A stretch of 33,657 nucleotides of DNA from an uncultured Verrucomicrobiales bacterium (GCA_937891465.1 CALAHF010000173.1:1-33657), one strand, 5' to 3'; shown: positions 17,111 to 26,006, counted from the stretch's first letter. Notes: generated by a model not told the origin, from the sequence alone. Program-made: numbers and translations.

Positions 17111-17389
17111 TCATTGATTTATCAGAGCCACAACGATTCCTGCCACGCAGAAGCAGGAGGCAAGAAGCATCCAAGGGAACATTGGAACAAATTTTGGCGG
17201 CTTGATCCCTTGTTTCCGGTAGATCGCGTAGATTTTCTGTGCATCTAAAAATGGTCCGATGTTTAGGGGCTTGCTTGCTGCTTTTCCGCCCTTTTCAGTA
17301 ATGTCTTCCTGAACTCTAACCCACAAATTAACAGTGAGAATCCACACGGCAGCTGCAATACAGAATGCAATGATTAGGAGGCCGCTCAT
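17111..17389 (-). CDS. Small membrane protein, 2 predicted TM segments
   Basis: Starting at ATG 17389 gives MSGLLIIAFCIAAAVWILTV and a 92-residue protein with hydrophobic segments at 3-24 and about 68-90, separated by a soluble loop with KPPKFVP. The frame is open to 17515 (134 residues), but the extra 42 residues are basic and low in family character. No family recognised. It is divergent from the isomerase gene. Confidence 0.6.
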   Translation of the reverse strand: MSGLLIIAFCIAAAVWILTVNLWVRVQEDITEKGGKAASKPLNIGPFLDAQKIYAIYRKQGIKPPKFVPMFPWMLLASCFCVAGIVVALINQ

Positions 17390-17551
17390 TTTGGTTGATT
17401 GGTGAACCGCTCCGTTTGTTTTGCGGAGGACGTTCAGGAGCTGAATGATCTGCGAAAAACGTGAGCTGTTCAATCGCCACGTTTGTAATCGATCACGAAA
17501 GCGCCGACTTTCCATCTTGAATCAACCTCCAATTTCTGTTCCACTGATTGA

Positions 17552-18487
17552 ATGACTGAATCGAACTCTCGACGCAATTTTTTGCAGAAATCTGCTCTCG
17601 CTTCCCTTGGACTAGCTGTTCCTGGTGCTCTTGTAAAAGGCCAAATGCCGCGCTCAGCAATGACCCCAAATTTTGTGGTGAAAAATGGACGGATTCGCCA
17701 ATCGATAATGGGGTGGTGCTTCAATAAGGCTTTTGACAAAGAAGATTCCAAGAAAAATACGCTGATGCTGGCTCAACACTGCAAAGATATTGGGTTGGTG
17801 GCGATGGAGGGAATCTCTCGTGATCTCTATCCTGATGTTAAGAAGATGGGGCTGGATATTTCGTTGGTGAGTGGTGGGCACGGATTCAAGAACGGGCCCT
17901 GTAACCCTAAATTTCACGACGAAGTGGTCGAAGGCCTGAAAGGTGCGATCGATGCTGCGGTTGAGTTTGATTGCCCGAGTGTGATCACTTTTACGGGAAT
18001 GCGATACGATGGCATGGATGACGAAGAGGCGGCAAAACGCTGCGTCGAAACGTGGAAAGAAGTGGTTCCGTATGCGGAAAAGCACAATAAAACACTGGTG
18101 CTGGAGCATTTGAACTCGCGGGACGACTCGCACCCGATGAAGGGGCATCCCGGCTACTTTGGCGATGACGTAGACTTCTGCGTGGATTTGATCAAAGAAG
18201 TCGGGTCAGAGAATTTTAAGCTGCTGTTCGACATCTATCACGTGTCAGTGATGAACGGCGACGTGATCCGCCGGATTGATCAATACAAGGACTACATCGG
18301 TCATTATCACACCGCGGGAAACCCAGGTCGCGGCGAGCTGGATGATACGCAGGAGATCAATTACCCGCCGATCATGAAAGCGATTTTAGCGACGGGATAT
18401 AAGGGATTTGTTGCTCAGGAGTTCATTCCGAATTGGGATGATCCTGAAGCTGCGTTGCGGCATGCCGCTGAGGTTTGTGATGTTTGA
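17552..18487 (+). CDS. Tat-exported sugar-phosphate isomerase/epimerase (hydroxypyruvate-isomerase-like TIM barrel)
   Basis: A 311-residue protein that opens with a twin-arginine signal, SRRNFLQKSALASLGLAVPG, so it is probably exported folded. The body is a xylose-isomerase-like TIM barrel. The metal ligands expected for the family are E185 in LVLEHLN, D227 in LLFDIYH, a histidine in IGHYHTAGNPGRGELD (H251 or H253) and E290 in VAQEF. The NPGRGE and EINY segments are closest to hydroxypyruvate isomerase (Hyi). Verrucomicrobia and Planctomycetes carry many Tat-exported paralogues in sugar degradation; the true substrate is open. A 640-base gap follows the gene. Confidence 0.88.
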   Translation: MTESNSRRNFLQKSALASLGLAVPGALVKGQMPRSAMTPNFVVKNGRIRQSIMGWCFNKAFDKEDSKKNTLMLAQHCKDIGLVAMEGISRDLYPDVKKMGLDISLVSGGHGFKNGPCNPKFHDEVVEGLKGAIDAAVEFDCPSVITFTGMRYDGMDDEEAAKRCVETWKEVVPYAEKHNKTLVLEHLNSRDDSHPMKGHPGYFGDDVDFCVDLIKEVGSENFKLLFDIYHVSVMNGDVIRRIDQYKDYIGHYHTAGNPGRGELDDTQEINYPPIMKAILATGYKGFVAQEFIPNWDDPEAALRHAAEVCDV

Positions 18488-18650
18488 GGTGATAAAGCCT
18501 ACGTGTCATAAAACTTTTCGGGTAGGAGTATAGGGGACTGAGTGCAAAATTCTGAGTCGCTTTTCCCTGGTAAACTTGAAAGACGACCATAACAGAAATA
18601 GGCCACTTTATTCAGAATAAACCTGTTAAGCACGGAAATGCACGCTTCTT

Positions 18651-18980
18651 ATGATTCAGAAACTAATTAAAATTTTCATGAAAGGTCCACCCGTGAACGA
18701 TTTAGGAAGAGTTGATATGAGGGTAGACTTTATGGATGAGGACATGATCTTGCTGATCATGATCAGCAGTCGTCTCAGAGATACCGAGGAGCATCGAGGT
18801 CTACTGACGAGAAAATTGGAAAGTTAACTCGAATATCTTCAGTCGAACGACTGCAGTCTCTATCGCAACGGAACCGTTGAGATTAAGAACGGATGGCCGT
18901 TACCAGTGAGTTTGGTCGCGATTTGCGAAGATCGTGCCGCCAAATTCACTGACTTTCGATGTAACCTCGCATGGAAATAA
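18651..18980 (+). pseudogene. Possible small gene remnant interrupted by TAA
   Basis: ATG 18651 opens a 58-codon frame ending LLTRKLES at TAA (18825-18827). The same frame then stays open for another 50 codons, LEYLQSNDCSLYRNGTVEIK and on to TAA at 18978-18980. A CAA in place of the first TAA would give one 109-residue protein with Leu spacing running through the join (LLTRKLESQLEYLQS). No family recognised. It could be a real 58-residue protein, a remnant, or chance. Confidence 0.3.
18751..18768. repeat. 18-bp perfect palindrome TGCTGATCATGATCAGCA
   Basis: The sequence equals its own reverse complement over 18 bases and contains TGATCA twice, overlapping at the centre. It lies inside the small ORF remnant. 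It could be an operator or a chance site; no neighbouring regulator is visible. Confidence 0.6.
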
Positions 18981-19127
18981 AGTGCGGAATTCTATAGATG
19001 CCTAACAGGCGCTCAACATCTGAAAGCTATGAGCCTAAATTACTTTTTTTGATTTGGAATTTATCACCACAATCTACATGTACTCTTTGCAGGATGACAG
19101 TGCAGTCTAACGTTCTGGTGGTGATAC

Positions 19128-20831
19128 TCACTTTTTCGGAATGACTCCCCGCGCGGGCCGATCGCCAATCGAGAAATAGCCTAGCTGGCCGCCTTCGCTG
19201 CCATTGATCTGCCAAACGGCACCAGGCCTCGTGCTTTGAGATTTTGTCTTGCCTGGCTTGATCTTTCCGTAAGAAACTGGCTTTCCTTTGGGATCCATCC
19301 AAAGTAACTCAACGGGATTTTCGCGCTTGTTGATGAAATGGGCTTGGAAGGTTCTGCCGTCGGGTTTGGAAACAGGCCCATTTTTTCCTGAAAGCTTGTT
19401 CCACTTCAATTTCGTAAGTGACTCTACGGTCGGCTTGGGCTTCACCGCGAATTGCTGCGGTCCCAGTTTTTTCAATTCGGCCAATCTCTCGCTGTGCTCC
19501 TTTTTTTCTGCAAGATTGGTCCATTCGTATGGATCGTTCTTAATGTCGTAGAGTTCGTTCTCGCCGTTGGCGTATTGGATCATTCGCCAATCGTTATCAC
19601 TGAGGCCGTAGCTACCGCGTTCTGAGAGGTAGGTGACAGAAACGTGATCCCACTCGGCTTTTGGATCCTTCAAAAGCGGAACGAGACTTGGGCCTTTGGC
19701 GACAGGGTTTGCGGGTAGCCCGGCCAGTTCAGTCAAGGTTGGGAAAAGGCTGATGAGATTGACGGGCTCTTCGCAAATGGTTTCTGGCTTTGTGAGGTTG
19801 GGAACGCGGATCATCAAGGGAACTCGCGTGACCACGCGCCACGCGGTGTATTTCTGCCAGTGCTGTTTTTCACCGAGGTGCCAACCGTGATCACTCCACA
19901 GCACGACGATGGTGTTGTCTTTGTTGGGGCCGGATTCGAGCGAATCGAGCACCCGACCGAGCATGGTGTCTGCAAAATAGATCGAGGCGAGATAGCCTTG
20001 GATTCCCTGTTTCCACTGATCGTTTTTTTGAATATGCTCGAAATAGCGATTTGGTCCGCGTTTCTTGCCCGCAGATGGTAAATCATCGAGATCATCCGCT
20101 TTGTAGCCCGGCGGAAGCTGAATCGATTCGAGTGGAAACGGTTCAAAGTATTTCTTCGGCACAAACCAAGGTTCGTGAGGTCGGTAAATCCCGCAGGCGA
20201 GAAAGAATGGTTTGTCGTGCTCTTTGGAAAGCTGTTCGCCGATCCATTGGGAAACTAACCAATCACCTCCGAACTCTTCATCAGTCGCATCGAGCGCGGC
20301 CCAATCCGTTTCCACGTATTGCCAGGGACCTCCCACGGGGAGTGAAACGGGACGATTCTCGGGATAAAGCGTGCGCGGCAGTGGTCGCTCGGTTTCAGCT
20401 TTAGGGAAGTAGTCGTCCCACGACGGCGCATCGATAAAGTAATGCAGGAGTTTGCCTGAACCGGCTGACCAATAACCATTTTCGGAGAAATACTTCGGCA
20501 TCAAGGTGGCGTCGGGCGTGACCTCTCTCATCTTTTGCCCGTTCTCATAAAGCCCGGAGACATGGGGCGAGATGCCGGTAAAAATCGCGCTGCGTGAAGG
20601 ATTGCAAGCGGGAGCCGGACAGTGAGCATTATTAAAAAGAACGCCACTCGCAGCGAGCTGATCGAGATTTGGCGTTATGGCTTGGGGATGTCCGCCGAGG
20701 CAACCGATCCAGTCATTGAGGTCATCCATCGAGATGAACAAGATGTTGGGTTTCTCATCGGGGGCCGCAGTTGCAATGCCGGGCAGACAAAAGCTGAGAA
20801 GCAAAAGAGCGATTGAGAAGCGCGGTAGCAT
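19128..20831 (-). CDS. Secreted sulfatase (iduronate-2-sulfatase-like) with VHL-beta-like C-terminal domain
   Basis: A 567-residue protein with a signal peptide (1-22, cleavage near ATAA). Formylglycine sulfatase: the modified cysteine is C76 in ACNPSRSAIFTG, metal-binding Asp residues are in ISMDDLNDW (33-41) and WSDHGWHLGEKQHWQKYT. The HPQAITPNLDQLA and CNPSR segments point to the iduronate-sulfatase-like group acting on sulfated polysaccharide. Residues about 495-567 form an extra domain, with FINKRENPVELLWMDPKG, YGKIKPG and AVWQING. It looks like the beta-domain of the von Hippel-Lindau protein (F-N-x-PV-L-W-x-D-G, Y-x-I-x-PG, W). No maturase or other sulfatase is adjacent. It is downstream of rpsA on the same strand but separated by the rpsA terminator. 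Confidence 0.92.
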   Translation of the reverse strand: MLPRFSIALLLLSFCLPGIATAAPDEKPNILFISMDDLNDWIGCLGGHPQAITPNLDQLAASGVLFNNAHCPAPACNPSRSAIFTGISPHVSGLYENGQKMREVTPDATLMPKYFSENGYWSAGSGKLLHYFIDAPSWDDYFPKAETERPLPRTLYPENRPVSLPVGGPWQYVETDWAALDATDEEFGGDWLVSQWIGEQLSKEHDKPFFLACGIYRPHEPWFVPKKYFEPFPLESIQLPPGYKADDLDDLPSAGKKRGPNRYFEHIQKNDQWKQGIQGYLASIYFADTMLGRVLDSLESGPNKDNTIVVLWSDHGWHLGEKQHWQKYTAWRVVTRVPLMIRVPNLTKPETICEEPVNLISLFPTLTELAGLPANPVAKGPSLVPLLKDPKAEWDHVSVTYLSERGSYGLSDNDWRMIQYANGENELYDIKNDPYEWTNLAEKKEHSERLAELKKLGPQQFAVKPKPTVESLTKLKWNKLSGKNGPVSKPDGRTFQAHFINKRENPVELLWMDPKGKPVSYGKIKPGKTKSQSTRPGAVWQINGSEGGQLGYFSIGDRPARGVIPKK

Positions 20832-20912
20832 GCGGCGAAGATGCCATGGAATAGGAATTGAAACAAGATCACAGACCGGCTTTCAAAAATGTGGTCCCCC
20901 GATCGCCAAACA

Positions 20913-20941
20913 CAAAAACGGCCGAGCTTTCGCCCGGCCGT
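20913..20941 (-). terminator. Rho-independent terminator of rpsA
   Basis: On the minus strand ACGGCCGGGC, loop GAAA, GCTCGGCCGT and then TTTT. The ten-base stem has nine Watson-Crick pairs and one mismatch, with a GNRA loop, and lies about 60 bases after the rpsA stop. It separates rpsA from the sulfatase gene. Confidence 0.9.
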
Positions 20942-21002
20942 CTTGTAATTCTTGATTGTTTTCTATCCGAAGAACAGAAAACGCAAGGTGAGGTGAGAGG
21001 TA

Positions 21003-22754
21003 TCAGTCTTCCGATTTTTCCTCTGACTTTTCCTCTGATTTCTCTTCGGTTTCTGCACCTTCTTCGCTTGGACGCCATTCGTCGCTTGCGAGGTTGAACG
21101 CCTGCTCGAGTCCAACAAGGTCGCTGCTTGGACGCAAGGCTTCGAATGCGGCAGTCTCTTTCTTGAGATCTTCCTCGCTGTATTCTGCAGCTTTGATCGA
21201 AAGACCAATGCGGCGCTCGACGCGGTCGACTTTGATGACGCGTGCCTCGACGTCGTCTCCGACTTTGAGAACGTCCTTCACCTTGGCCACGTGCTCTTCG
21301 CTCAATTGCGAGATGTGAACCAAACCGTCGATGTCGTCTTCCAACTGAACGAAAGCTCCGAAGCTTGCGATCTTAGCGACCTGACCTTTAACGAGATCTC
21401 CAACCTTGAAGCGGCCGTCGATTTCATTCCATGGGTCATTCTCAAGCTGCTTGATACCAAGGCTGATGCGCTGGTTGGTCTTGTCGATGTCGATGACCTG
21501 TGCTTCGAGCTCTTCGCCCTTCTTGAGGATTTCGCTTGGGTGATTGATCTTCCGTGTCCAACTGAGGTCGGAAACGTGAATCATACCGTCGATGCCGTCT
21601 TCGAGTTCTACAAACGCACCATAGGCAGTGAGGTTGCGGATCTCGCCCTTGATCGTTGAACCGATCGGGTAGCGTGACTCGACTTCGTCCCAAGGATTTG
21701 GCTCGAGCTGGCGAACCCCGAGGGAGATTTTCTGCTCTTCCTTGTTGATCGAGAGGACAACCGCTTTGACTTCCTGATTGACTTCGAGAACGTCGCTTGG
21801 GCGTGTAATACGCTTGGTCCAGGACAGTTCGGAAACGTGGATGAGACCTTCGACGCCTTGCTCGATTTCGACAAATGCTCCGTAAGGAACCAATTTCGTA
21901 ATCGCACCGGCAACTTCTGTTCCGATTGCATACTTGCTCTCGATGCCATCCCAAGGGTTGTTGAGAAGCTGCTTGAGACCGAGCGAAACACGCTCTTTCT
22001 CCTGATCCACTTCGAGGATCTGAACAGTAAGCGTCTGACCAATCATGAGCATTTCGCTCGGGTGATTGATACGGCCCCAGCTCATGTCCGTGATGTGAAG
22101 CAATCCGTCCATGCCTTGGAGATCGACGAACGCACCGAAATCGGTGATGTTCTTGACCATTCCGTCGACCGTGTCGCCGATTTGAACTTCCTCGAGGAAC
22201 TGCTGACGCTGCTCTGCGCGCTCAGCTTCGATAACTTCACGACGTGAAAGAACGATGTTCTTCCGGATGTCATTGACCTTAACGATCTTAAATTCGTAAA
22301 CCTTGCCAACGTATTCATTGAGGTCTTTTGGTGGGATGACGTCGATCTGCGAACCGGGAAGGAAAGCCTCAACACCGACGTTGACCATGAGGCCACCTTT
22401 AACAACAGATTTGACCTTACCTTTAACAAGGCCGCCATCTTCGTAAACTTTGACAATCTTGTCCCAGTTTTGCTTGTGTGCTGCTTTCTCTTTCGAGAGA
22501 ACAACCATGCCCTCGTCGTTTTCGAGTTTTTCGAGGAGCACCTCAATTTCGTCGCCTACGGCGAAGTCTTCGTCTTCAAATTCTGAAACGGGGATGATTC
22601 CCTCGGATTTCGCGCCGATATCGACGATGACGACTTGCTTGCTAACTTCAAGGATCTTGCCGTTTACAATCGAGTTTTCTCGATAGGCGATGAAGTTGTT
22701 GTCAATGAGTGCTGCCAATTCAGGATTGGTGCCCTCGATGAGGTCGGTGGACAT
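21003..22754 (-). CDS. rpsA: 30S ribosomal protein S1
   Basis: A 583-residue protein with six S1 (OB-fold) repeats at about 26-88, 107-172, 193-261, 278-348, 365-435 and 452-521. Repeats 3-6 carry the strong RNA-binding signature GAFV-x-L/I-x(4,6)-GLxH-S/T. S1 brings mRNAs without strong Shine-Dalgarno sequences to the 30S subunit, which fits the near absence of such sites here. The C-terminus ends in a tandem acidic repeat EEKSEEKSEEKSED. The start is ATG 22754 (MSTDLIEG), which matches the family; the frame is open to GTG 22805, but that lies inside the leader hairpin. No Shine-Dalgarno precedes the ATG. Regulation probably runs through the structured leader. Confidence 0.96.
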   Translation of the reverse strand: MSTDLIEGTNPELAALIDNNFIAYRENSIVNGKILEVSKQVVIVDIGAKSEGIIPVSEFEDEDFAVGDEIEVLLEKLENDEGMVVLSKEKAAHKQNWDKIVKVYEDGGLVKGKVKSVVKGGLMVNVGVEAFLPGSQIDVIPPKDLNEYVGKVYEFKIVKVNDIRKNIVLSRREVIEAERAEQRQQFLEEVQIGDTVDGMVKNITDFGAFVDLQGMDGLLHITDMSWGRINHPSEMLMIGQTLTVQILEVDQEKERVSLGLKQLLNNPWDGIESKYAIGTEVAGAITKLVPYGAFVEIEQGVEGLIHVSELSWTKRITRPSDVLEVNQEVKAVVLSINKEEQKISLGVRQLEPNPWDEVESRYPIGSTIKGEIRNLTAYGAFVELEDGIDGMIHVSDLSWTRKINHPSEILKKGEELEAQVIDIDKTNQRISLGIKQLENDPWNEIDGRFKVGDLVKGQVAKIASFGAFVQLEDDIDGLVHISQLSEEHVAKVKDVLKVGDDVEARVIKVDRVERRIGLSIKAAEYSEEDLKKETAAFEALRPSSDLVGLEQAFNLASDEWRPSEEGAETEEKSEEKSEEKSED

Positions 22755-22770
22755 AATAGGGTAGTATTTG

Positions 22771-22842
22771 AAAAAAAATGCTGCCGCTGGCGTGAACAAG
22801 TTCACGCGCTACACGGTCGCAAGCGACCTGCAGCATTTTTTT
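22771..22842 (-). promoter_or_regulatory. Structured rpsA leader: three-way junction ending in U8
   Basis: Read on the minus strand, the outer stem AAAAAAATGCTGC pairs perfectly with GCAGCATTTTTTT (22830-22842 with 22772-22784, 13 pairs). Inside are two perfect hairpins: GGTCGC-TT-GCGACC (22815-22828) and GCGTGAA-CTTG-TTCACGC (22790-22807). The U8 ends 17 nt before the rpsA ATG. The shape fits an attenuator or a protein-binding autoregulatory leader. An ATG in the outer stem (22836) opens an out-of-frame upstream ORF that overlaps the rpsA start. Confidence 0.7.
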
Positions 22843-22962
22843 GGTTTTGGTTGTTTACTTGGTTAATCGGACTTCCGATAGTGCTCCAAAGATGAACCCG
22901 GCCAAAATCGTGGAGCGCCTGCATTCCGGTCGGGGGCGGCAAACCTAGGATGAAAAACAGGA

Positions 22963-23316
22963 ATGGCAAGAGAGAAAATCAGGCCGAATCGAAGCCCGTT
23001 TTCCCTGATGGCCGTTGGAGCCATGGCGTTTTTTAGAAGCATGAATTTTGGTGATATCCAGTCGAAGAAGTTAATCATCGCGAAAGGTCTGCTTTTCTTA
23101 ATATTAGGGCTGATTGCAGGCGCTCTCGTGGTCTTTGAAACTGGAGAGTGGTGGCGGCGGCTCGGTTTTCTGTCGATTTGCGTCTGGGCCTTCTGTCGCA
23201 GTTACCATTTCGCCTTTTATGTAATCACCAATTATGTCGATTCGAGCTTCAAGTTCGCTGGATTGGGCAGCGCATTGCGATTCTTGCTGAAACGTCAGAG
23301 AAATGTAAAAAAGTAG
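22963..23316 (+). CDS. Small membrane protein, 2 to 3 predicted TM segments
   Basis: A 117-residue protein with a basic N-terminus, hydrophobic stretches at about 36-58, 64-79 and possibly 82-90, and a basic C-terminus (LLKRQRNVKK). No family recognised. ATG 22963 is the first start; internal ATGs at residues 16 and 21 are alternatives. It is divergent from rpsA, and its promoter lies in the same 120-base gap. It is followed 54 bases later by the SHD1 protein gene on the same strand. Confidence 0.6.
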   Translation: MAREKIRPNRSPFSLMAVGAMAFFRSMNFGDIQSKKLIIAKGLLFLILGLIAGALVVFETGEWWRRLGFLSICVWAFCRSYHFAFYVITNYVDSSFKFAGLGSALRFLLKRQRNVKK

Positions 23317-23370
23317 CCCATTCCAAACGCGTCCATTGCACCACTGAAAAGATGGGCAAAAGTCCTAAAG

Positions 23371-24729
23371 ATGATGGTTGGATTGAAACAATGGGGAATC
23401 GGCTGTGTGATGCTCGCGACGGCATTTTTCGCGAACGCACAGGAAAGCGGTGCGGTGCGGACGTGGACAAACGCTGAGGGGAAGTCTCTCGAAGCGGTCT
23501 TAGTTCACGTCAACGAACTCACCGCTGAATTAAAGATGGCCAATGGCACTGTTGCGCGAGTTCCTGTTGCGTCGTTGTCTAAGCCCGATCAGAATTTCAT
23601 CGATGAATTGAAAGAGCTGAATCTAGTTGTGCCGCCTTTCCCGAAATCGGTTCAAAGTTCACCTGGTGGGTCGCATTTCGCGATAACAGGGCAGGGGGAA
23701 ATGGGGCCCGAGTTCGATCAAAGGTTCGAAAATTCATATGCAGCCGCTTCGGCCCTTCCCTTTAATCTGGATCTTAAGCCGGGACCAGATCAGGATAAGT
23801 TCTCGATCCAATACGCTGACAGCGCGGGGTTTCGCTCGTTTCTAAGCAGTAAGAAAATGGATCCCAATCTGCAAATGAACGCTGCTTTCATCCTCGATGA
23901 AGTTTCGATGTTTGTGAATTATTCCAACATTCGAGCAGATAAGCTAACCCCGCAAAAGCAAGCCGAAATCGATCACGAGGGCGCGGCTTTGGCGCTAATC
24001 CGTTGGAAGCCTGTTCTTCCAGAATGGTTTTTTGATGGCCTTGCCAGCAACATCGCTTCGATTCCGGCTGTCAGAAACGAAGTCCAACTTGCGAATCACG
24101 AAGCTGGGCTCAAACAGTTTTTGGTGACTCGGTTTGAACTCGATCCAAGGAGTATTGCAGTTACCAGCCCATTTAAGCTGCTTGATAAGAGTGCCAAGCC
24201 GTGGACTCCAACCGTCCAAAACCGCGCGGGAGCTATGCTTTTGGTGTATTTCTTGATGTATCTCGACGAATCCGCGTCCCCTGGTGTGCCCGTTGCGCAG
24301 GTGCTTGAAAGCGTCCGTGCGATGCGCGAAGAGGCTGCCGCAGTTCTTCAAACTCCGGAAAGTGCAGCGGCAAATTACGAGCGAAAGCGAGCTTCGTTTA
24401 ACAAAGAGGTTGAGGCCTACAACAATGCGATCAACAAATTCAAAGACGAAACCGCGGCATACAATGATCGGGTCCGAAAATTTAATTCGCAGGTCGCAGC
24501 GGGTCTTCCTGAAATTCAGCGAGTCGTGGTCGGGGAGAAGCCCAAAATGCCGACACCTCCTGTTGCTCCGGTCATGCCATCTGAAACAAACGAAGTCACC
24601 AGTGGTGGTGTTTCAAATGAAGCCCTCGCCAAAGTCCTGCCGCATCTACATCCCGGCCGAACGCTTATTGAATTCTCCGATCAAGTTGCGGCCGCGTTTG
24701 CGAAGATCGGCGTGCCGCTGAAGTATTGA
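23371..24729 (+). CDS. Exported protein with SHD1 (SLA1 homology 1-like) domain
   Basis: A 452-residue protein with a signal peptide (about 1-23, cleavage after ANA). Residues 30-81, RTWTNAEGKSLEAVLVHV to PVASLSKPDQNFIDEL, match the SHD1 pattern (R-x-W-T/S, G, V-L, L-S-x-x-D) often found in secreted PVC proteins. The central part has no family I know. A helical section at about 330-380 (ANYERKRASFNKEVEAYNNA and on) is probably coiled coil, followed by a Pro-rich link (KPKMPTPPVAPVMP). Start is either ATG of the pair at 23371 and 23374. Role unknown; export and the SHD1 call are the solid parts. Confidence 0.75.
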   Translation: MMVGLKQWGIGCVMLATAFFANAQESGAVRTWTNAEGKSLEAVLVHVNELTAELKMANGTVARVPVASLSKPDQNFIDELKELNLVVPPFPKSVQSSPGGSHFAITGQGEMGPEFDQRFENSYAAASALPFNLDLKPGPDQDKFSIQYADSAGFRSFLSSKKMDPNLQMNAAFILDEVSMFVNYSNIRADKLTPQKQAEIDHEGAALALIRWKPVLPEWFFDGLASNIASIPAVRNEVQLANHEAGLKQFLVTRFELDPRSIAVTSPFKLLDKSAKPWTPTVQNRAGAMLLVYFLMYLDESASPGVPVAQVLESVRAMREEAAAVLQTPESAAANYERKRASFNKEVEAYNNAINKFKDETAAYNDRVRKFNSQVAAGLPEIQRVVVGEKPKMPTPPVAPVMPSETNEVTSGGVSNEALAKVLPHLHPGRTLIEFSDQVAAAFAKIGVPLKY

Positions 24730-24740
24730 GTTTTTGAGAC

Positions 24741-26006
24741 TCAGCGGCCGGCCTTGACTGGCAAAAGCACCAACTTCCCGTCCTTATCAAAGGGATCAGA
24801 CCATTTTTCGTTCACATAAACGTCGGATCCCGTCAGTGTCTGCAGAAATGCAAAAAGTTGGCGTTGCTCTTCGGCGGTAATATCGAGGAACTGCGGCTTT
24901 CCACCGGGCACCATCCGTGGATCGAGATTTGTGTTCCGCGCATCAAACTCACGAAAATTGTAGCGCGCTTTAATCCCAATGATGTTGCCTGCGGTGCCTC
25001 CGTGGAACATAGGGCCGTTCATTTCGCCCGTCGGCCCCGTTAAGTCTCGCAACGGCGGAGAACGAGTTACTGAGTAATCCCGTGTTCGACGAGAACCTGA
25101 ACCACGATCAAAGCCGTTGTTCAGAGACTTTGGATCAATATCAAATTCAGGTGGCTGGTGGCAGGTCGCGCAGTTCAGACCGCCGCTGATCCGCTTGGCG
25201 ACATCCATTTTTGAGGTTCCACGGAATCTTTTGACGTCCACTTCGCCCAGCTCAAATTTGAAATCCTCGGTAAAAAGGCGCTTCCCCGCGTTTTCGGCCA
25301 CGCTAAAATTAGGGAAATCATCAATGTGTTTCTCGACCTTGGCTCGACCGACATCGTATTTAGAATCGAAGGACTGGATGCTTCTAACAAATTAAGCAAG
25401 TGCAAGCTGCATCCGTTTTTCCGTGATTTCGGGATCACCAAATGCCAGATTGAAGAGCGCCGCATAATATTTCACTCCTTCCAGCTTCGTGATGAGCTCC
25501 TTGAAAGTCGGATTGCCATCAGCGCCGCTGTATCCAATCTCGACTGGATTCCGAACCGGAGTCGTCATCTGTTCTTCCAGAGTTCCCGCCGCTTCATCCC
25601 AGCGGAAGCGCGTTTCCTCCGAGAATCGAGCATTGATCAATCGAGGTGAATGCCGGGCCGTTTGTCCTGCGACGCCCTGACTTTTTTGCGCGGGGTCCGA
25701 AAACGCTTTCTCCTGCTGATGACAACTCGCACATGATACGGTGTTGGTAGTCGATAAATTTTTGTCATAAAAGAGGACTCGCCCCAACGTGGCCCCTATG
25801 TCAGTGATGGGATTTTCACCCGTGTTGTCTTTCACTTTCCCCGGCGTCGCGTTGATGTATTTCGGCACAGGTTGATTCGCGTAGTTTTGGAGGTTCGCCA
25901 GATCGAGCGTGCCCGGTTCTGCGGCCTTTACCGAACTGAATGAGGCTCCTGAAAGCAATATAAGTATGAAAAATGACTGAAAATTGGCGGAGGAGAGCTG
26001 TTTCAT
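24741..26006 (-). pseudogene. Di-heme cytochrome c peroxidase (MauG/CcpA family), split by an in-frame TAA
   Basis: ATG 26006 starts a signal peptide and a mature chain with the first heme site SCASCH (C92, C95, H96), followed by FRWDEAAGTLEEQMTTPVRN, typical of MauG/CcpA. Codon 205 (25392-25394) is TAA. The same frame continues with FVRSIQSFDSKYDVG and the second heme site NCATCH (C279, C282, H283), then FHGGTAGN, to the stop at 24741. The expected motif is ALxQFVRSIxSFDSKYD, so TAA most simply comes from CAA. Restored length is 421 residues, normal for the family. It would be a periplasmic enzyme reducing peroxide or oxidising a partner. With a single lesion, recent loss, readthrough or a consensus error all remain possible. 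Confidence 0.85.

Larger units (their letters stand above)
18488..19127. other. 640-base gene-poor gap
   Basis: No full gene is visible. It looks more A/T-rich than its flanks. It holds a short ORF remnant (18651-18980), an 18-bp perfect palindrome (18751-18768), and a long-loop inverted repeat ATCACCAC / GTGGTGAT (19063-19070 and 19118-19125) just past the sulfatase stop. Nothing else recognisable. Confidence 0.6.
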
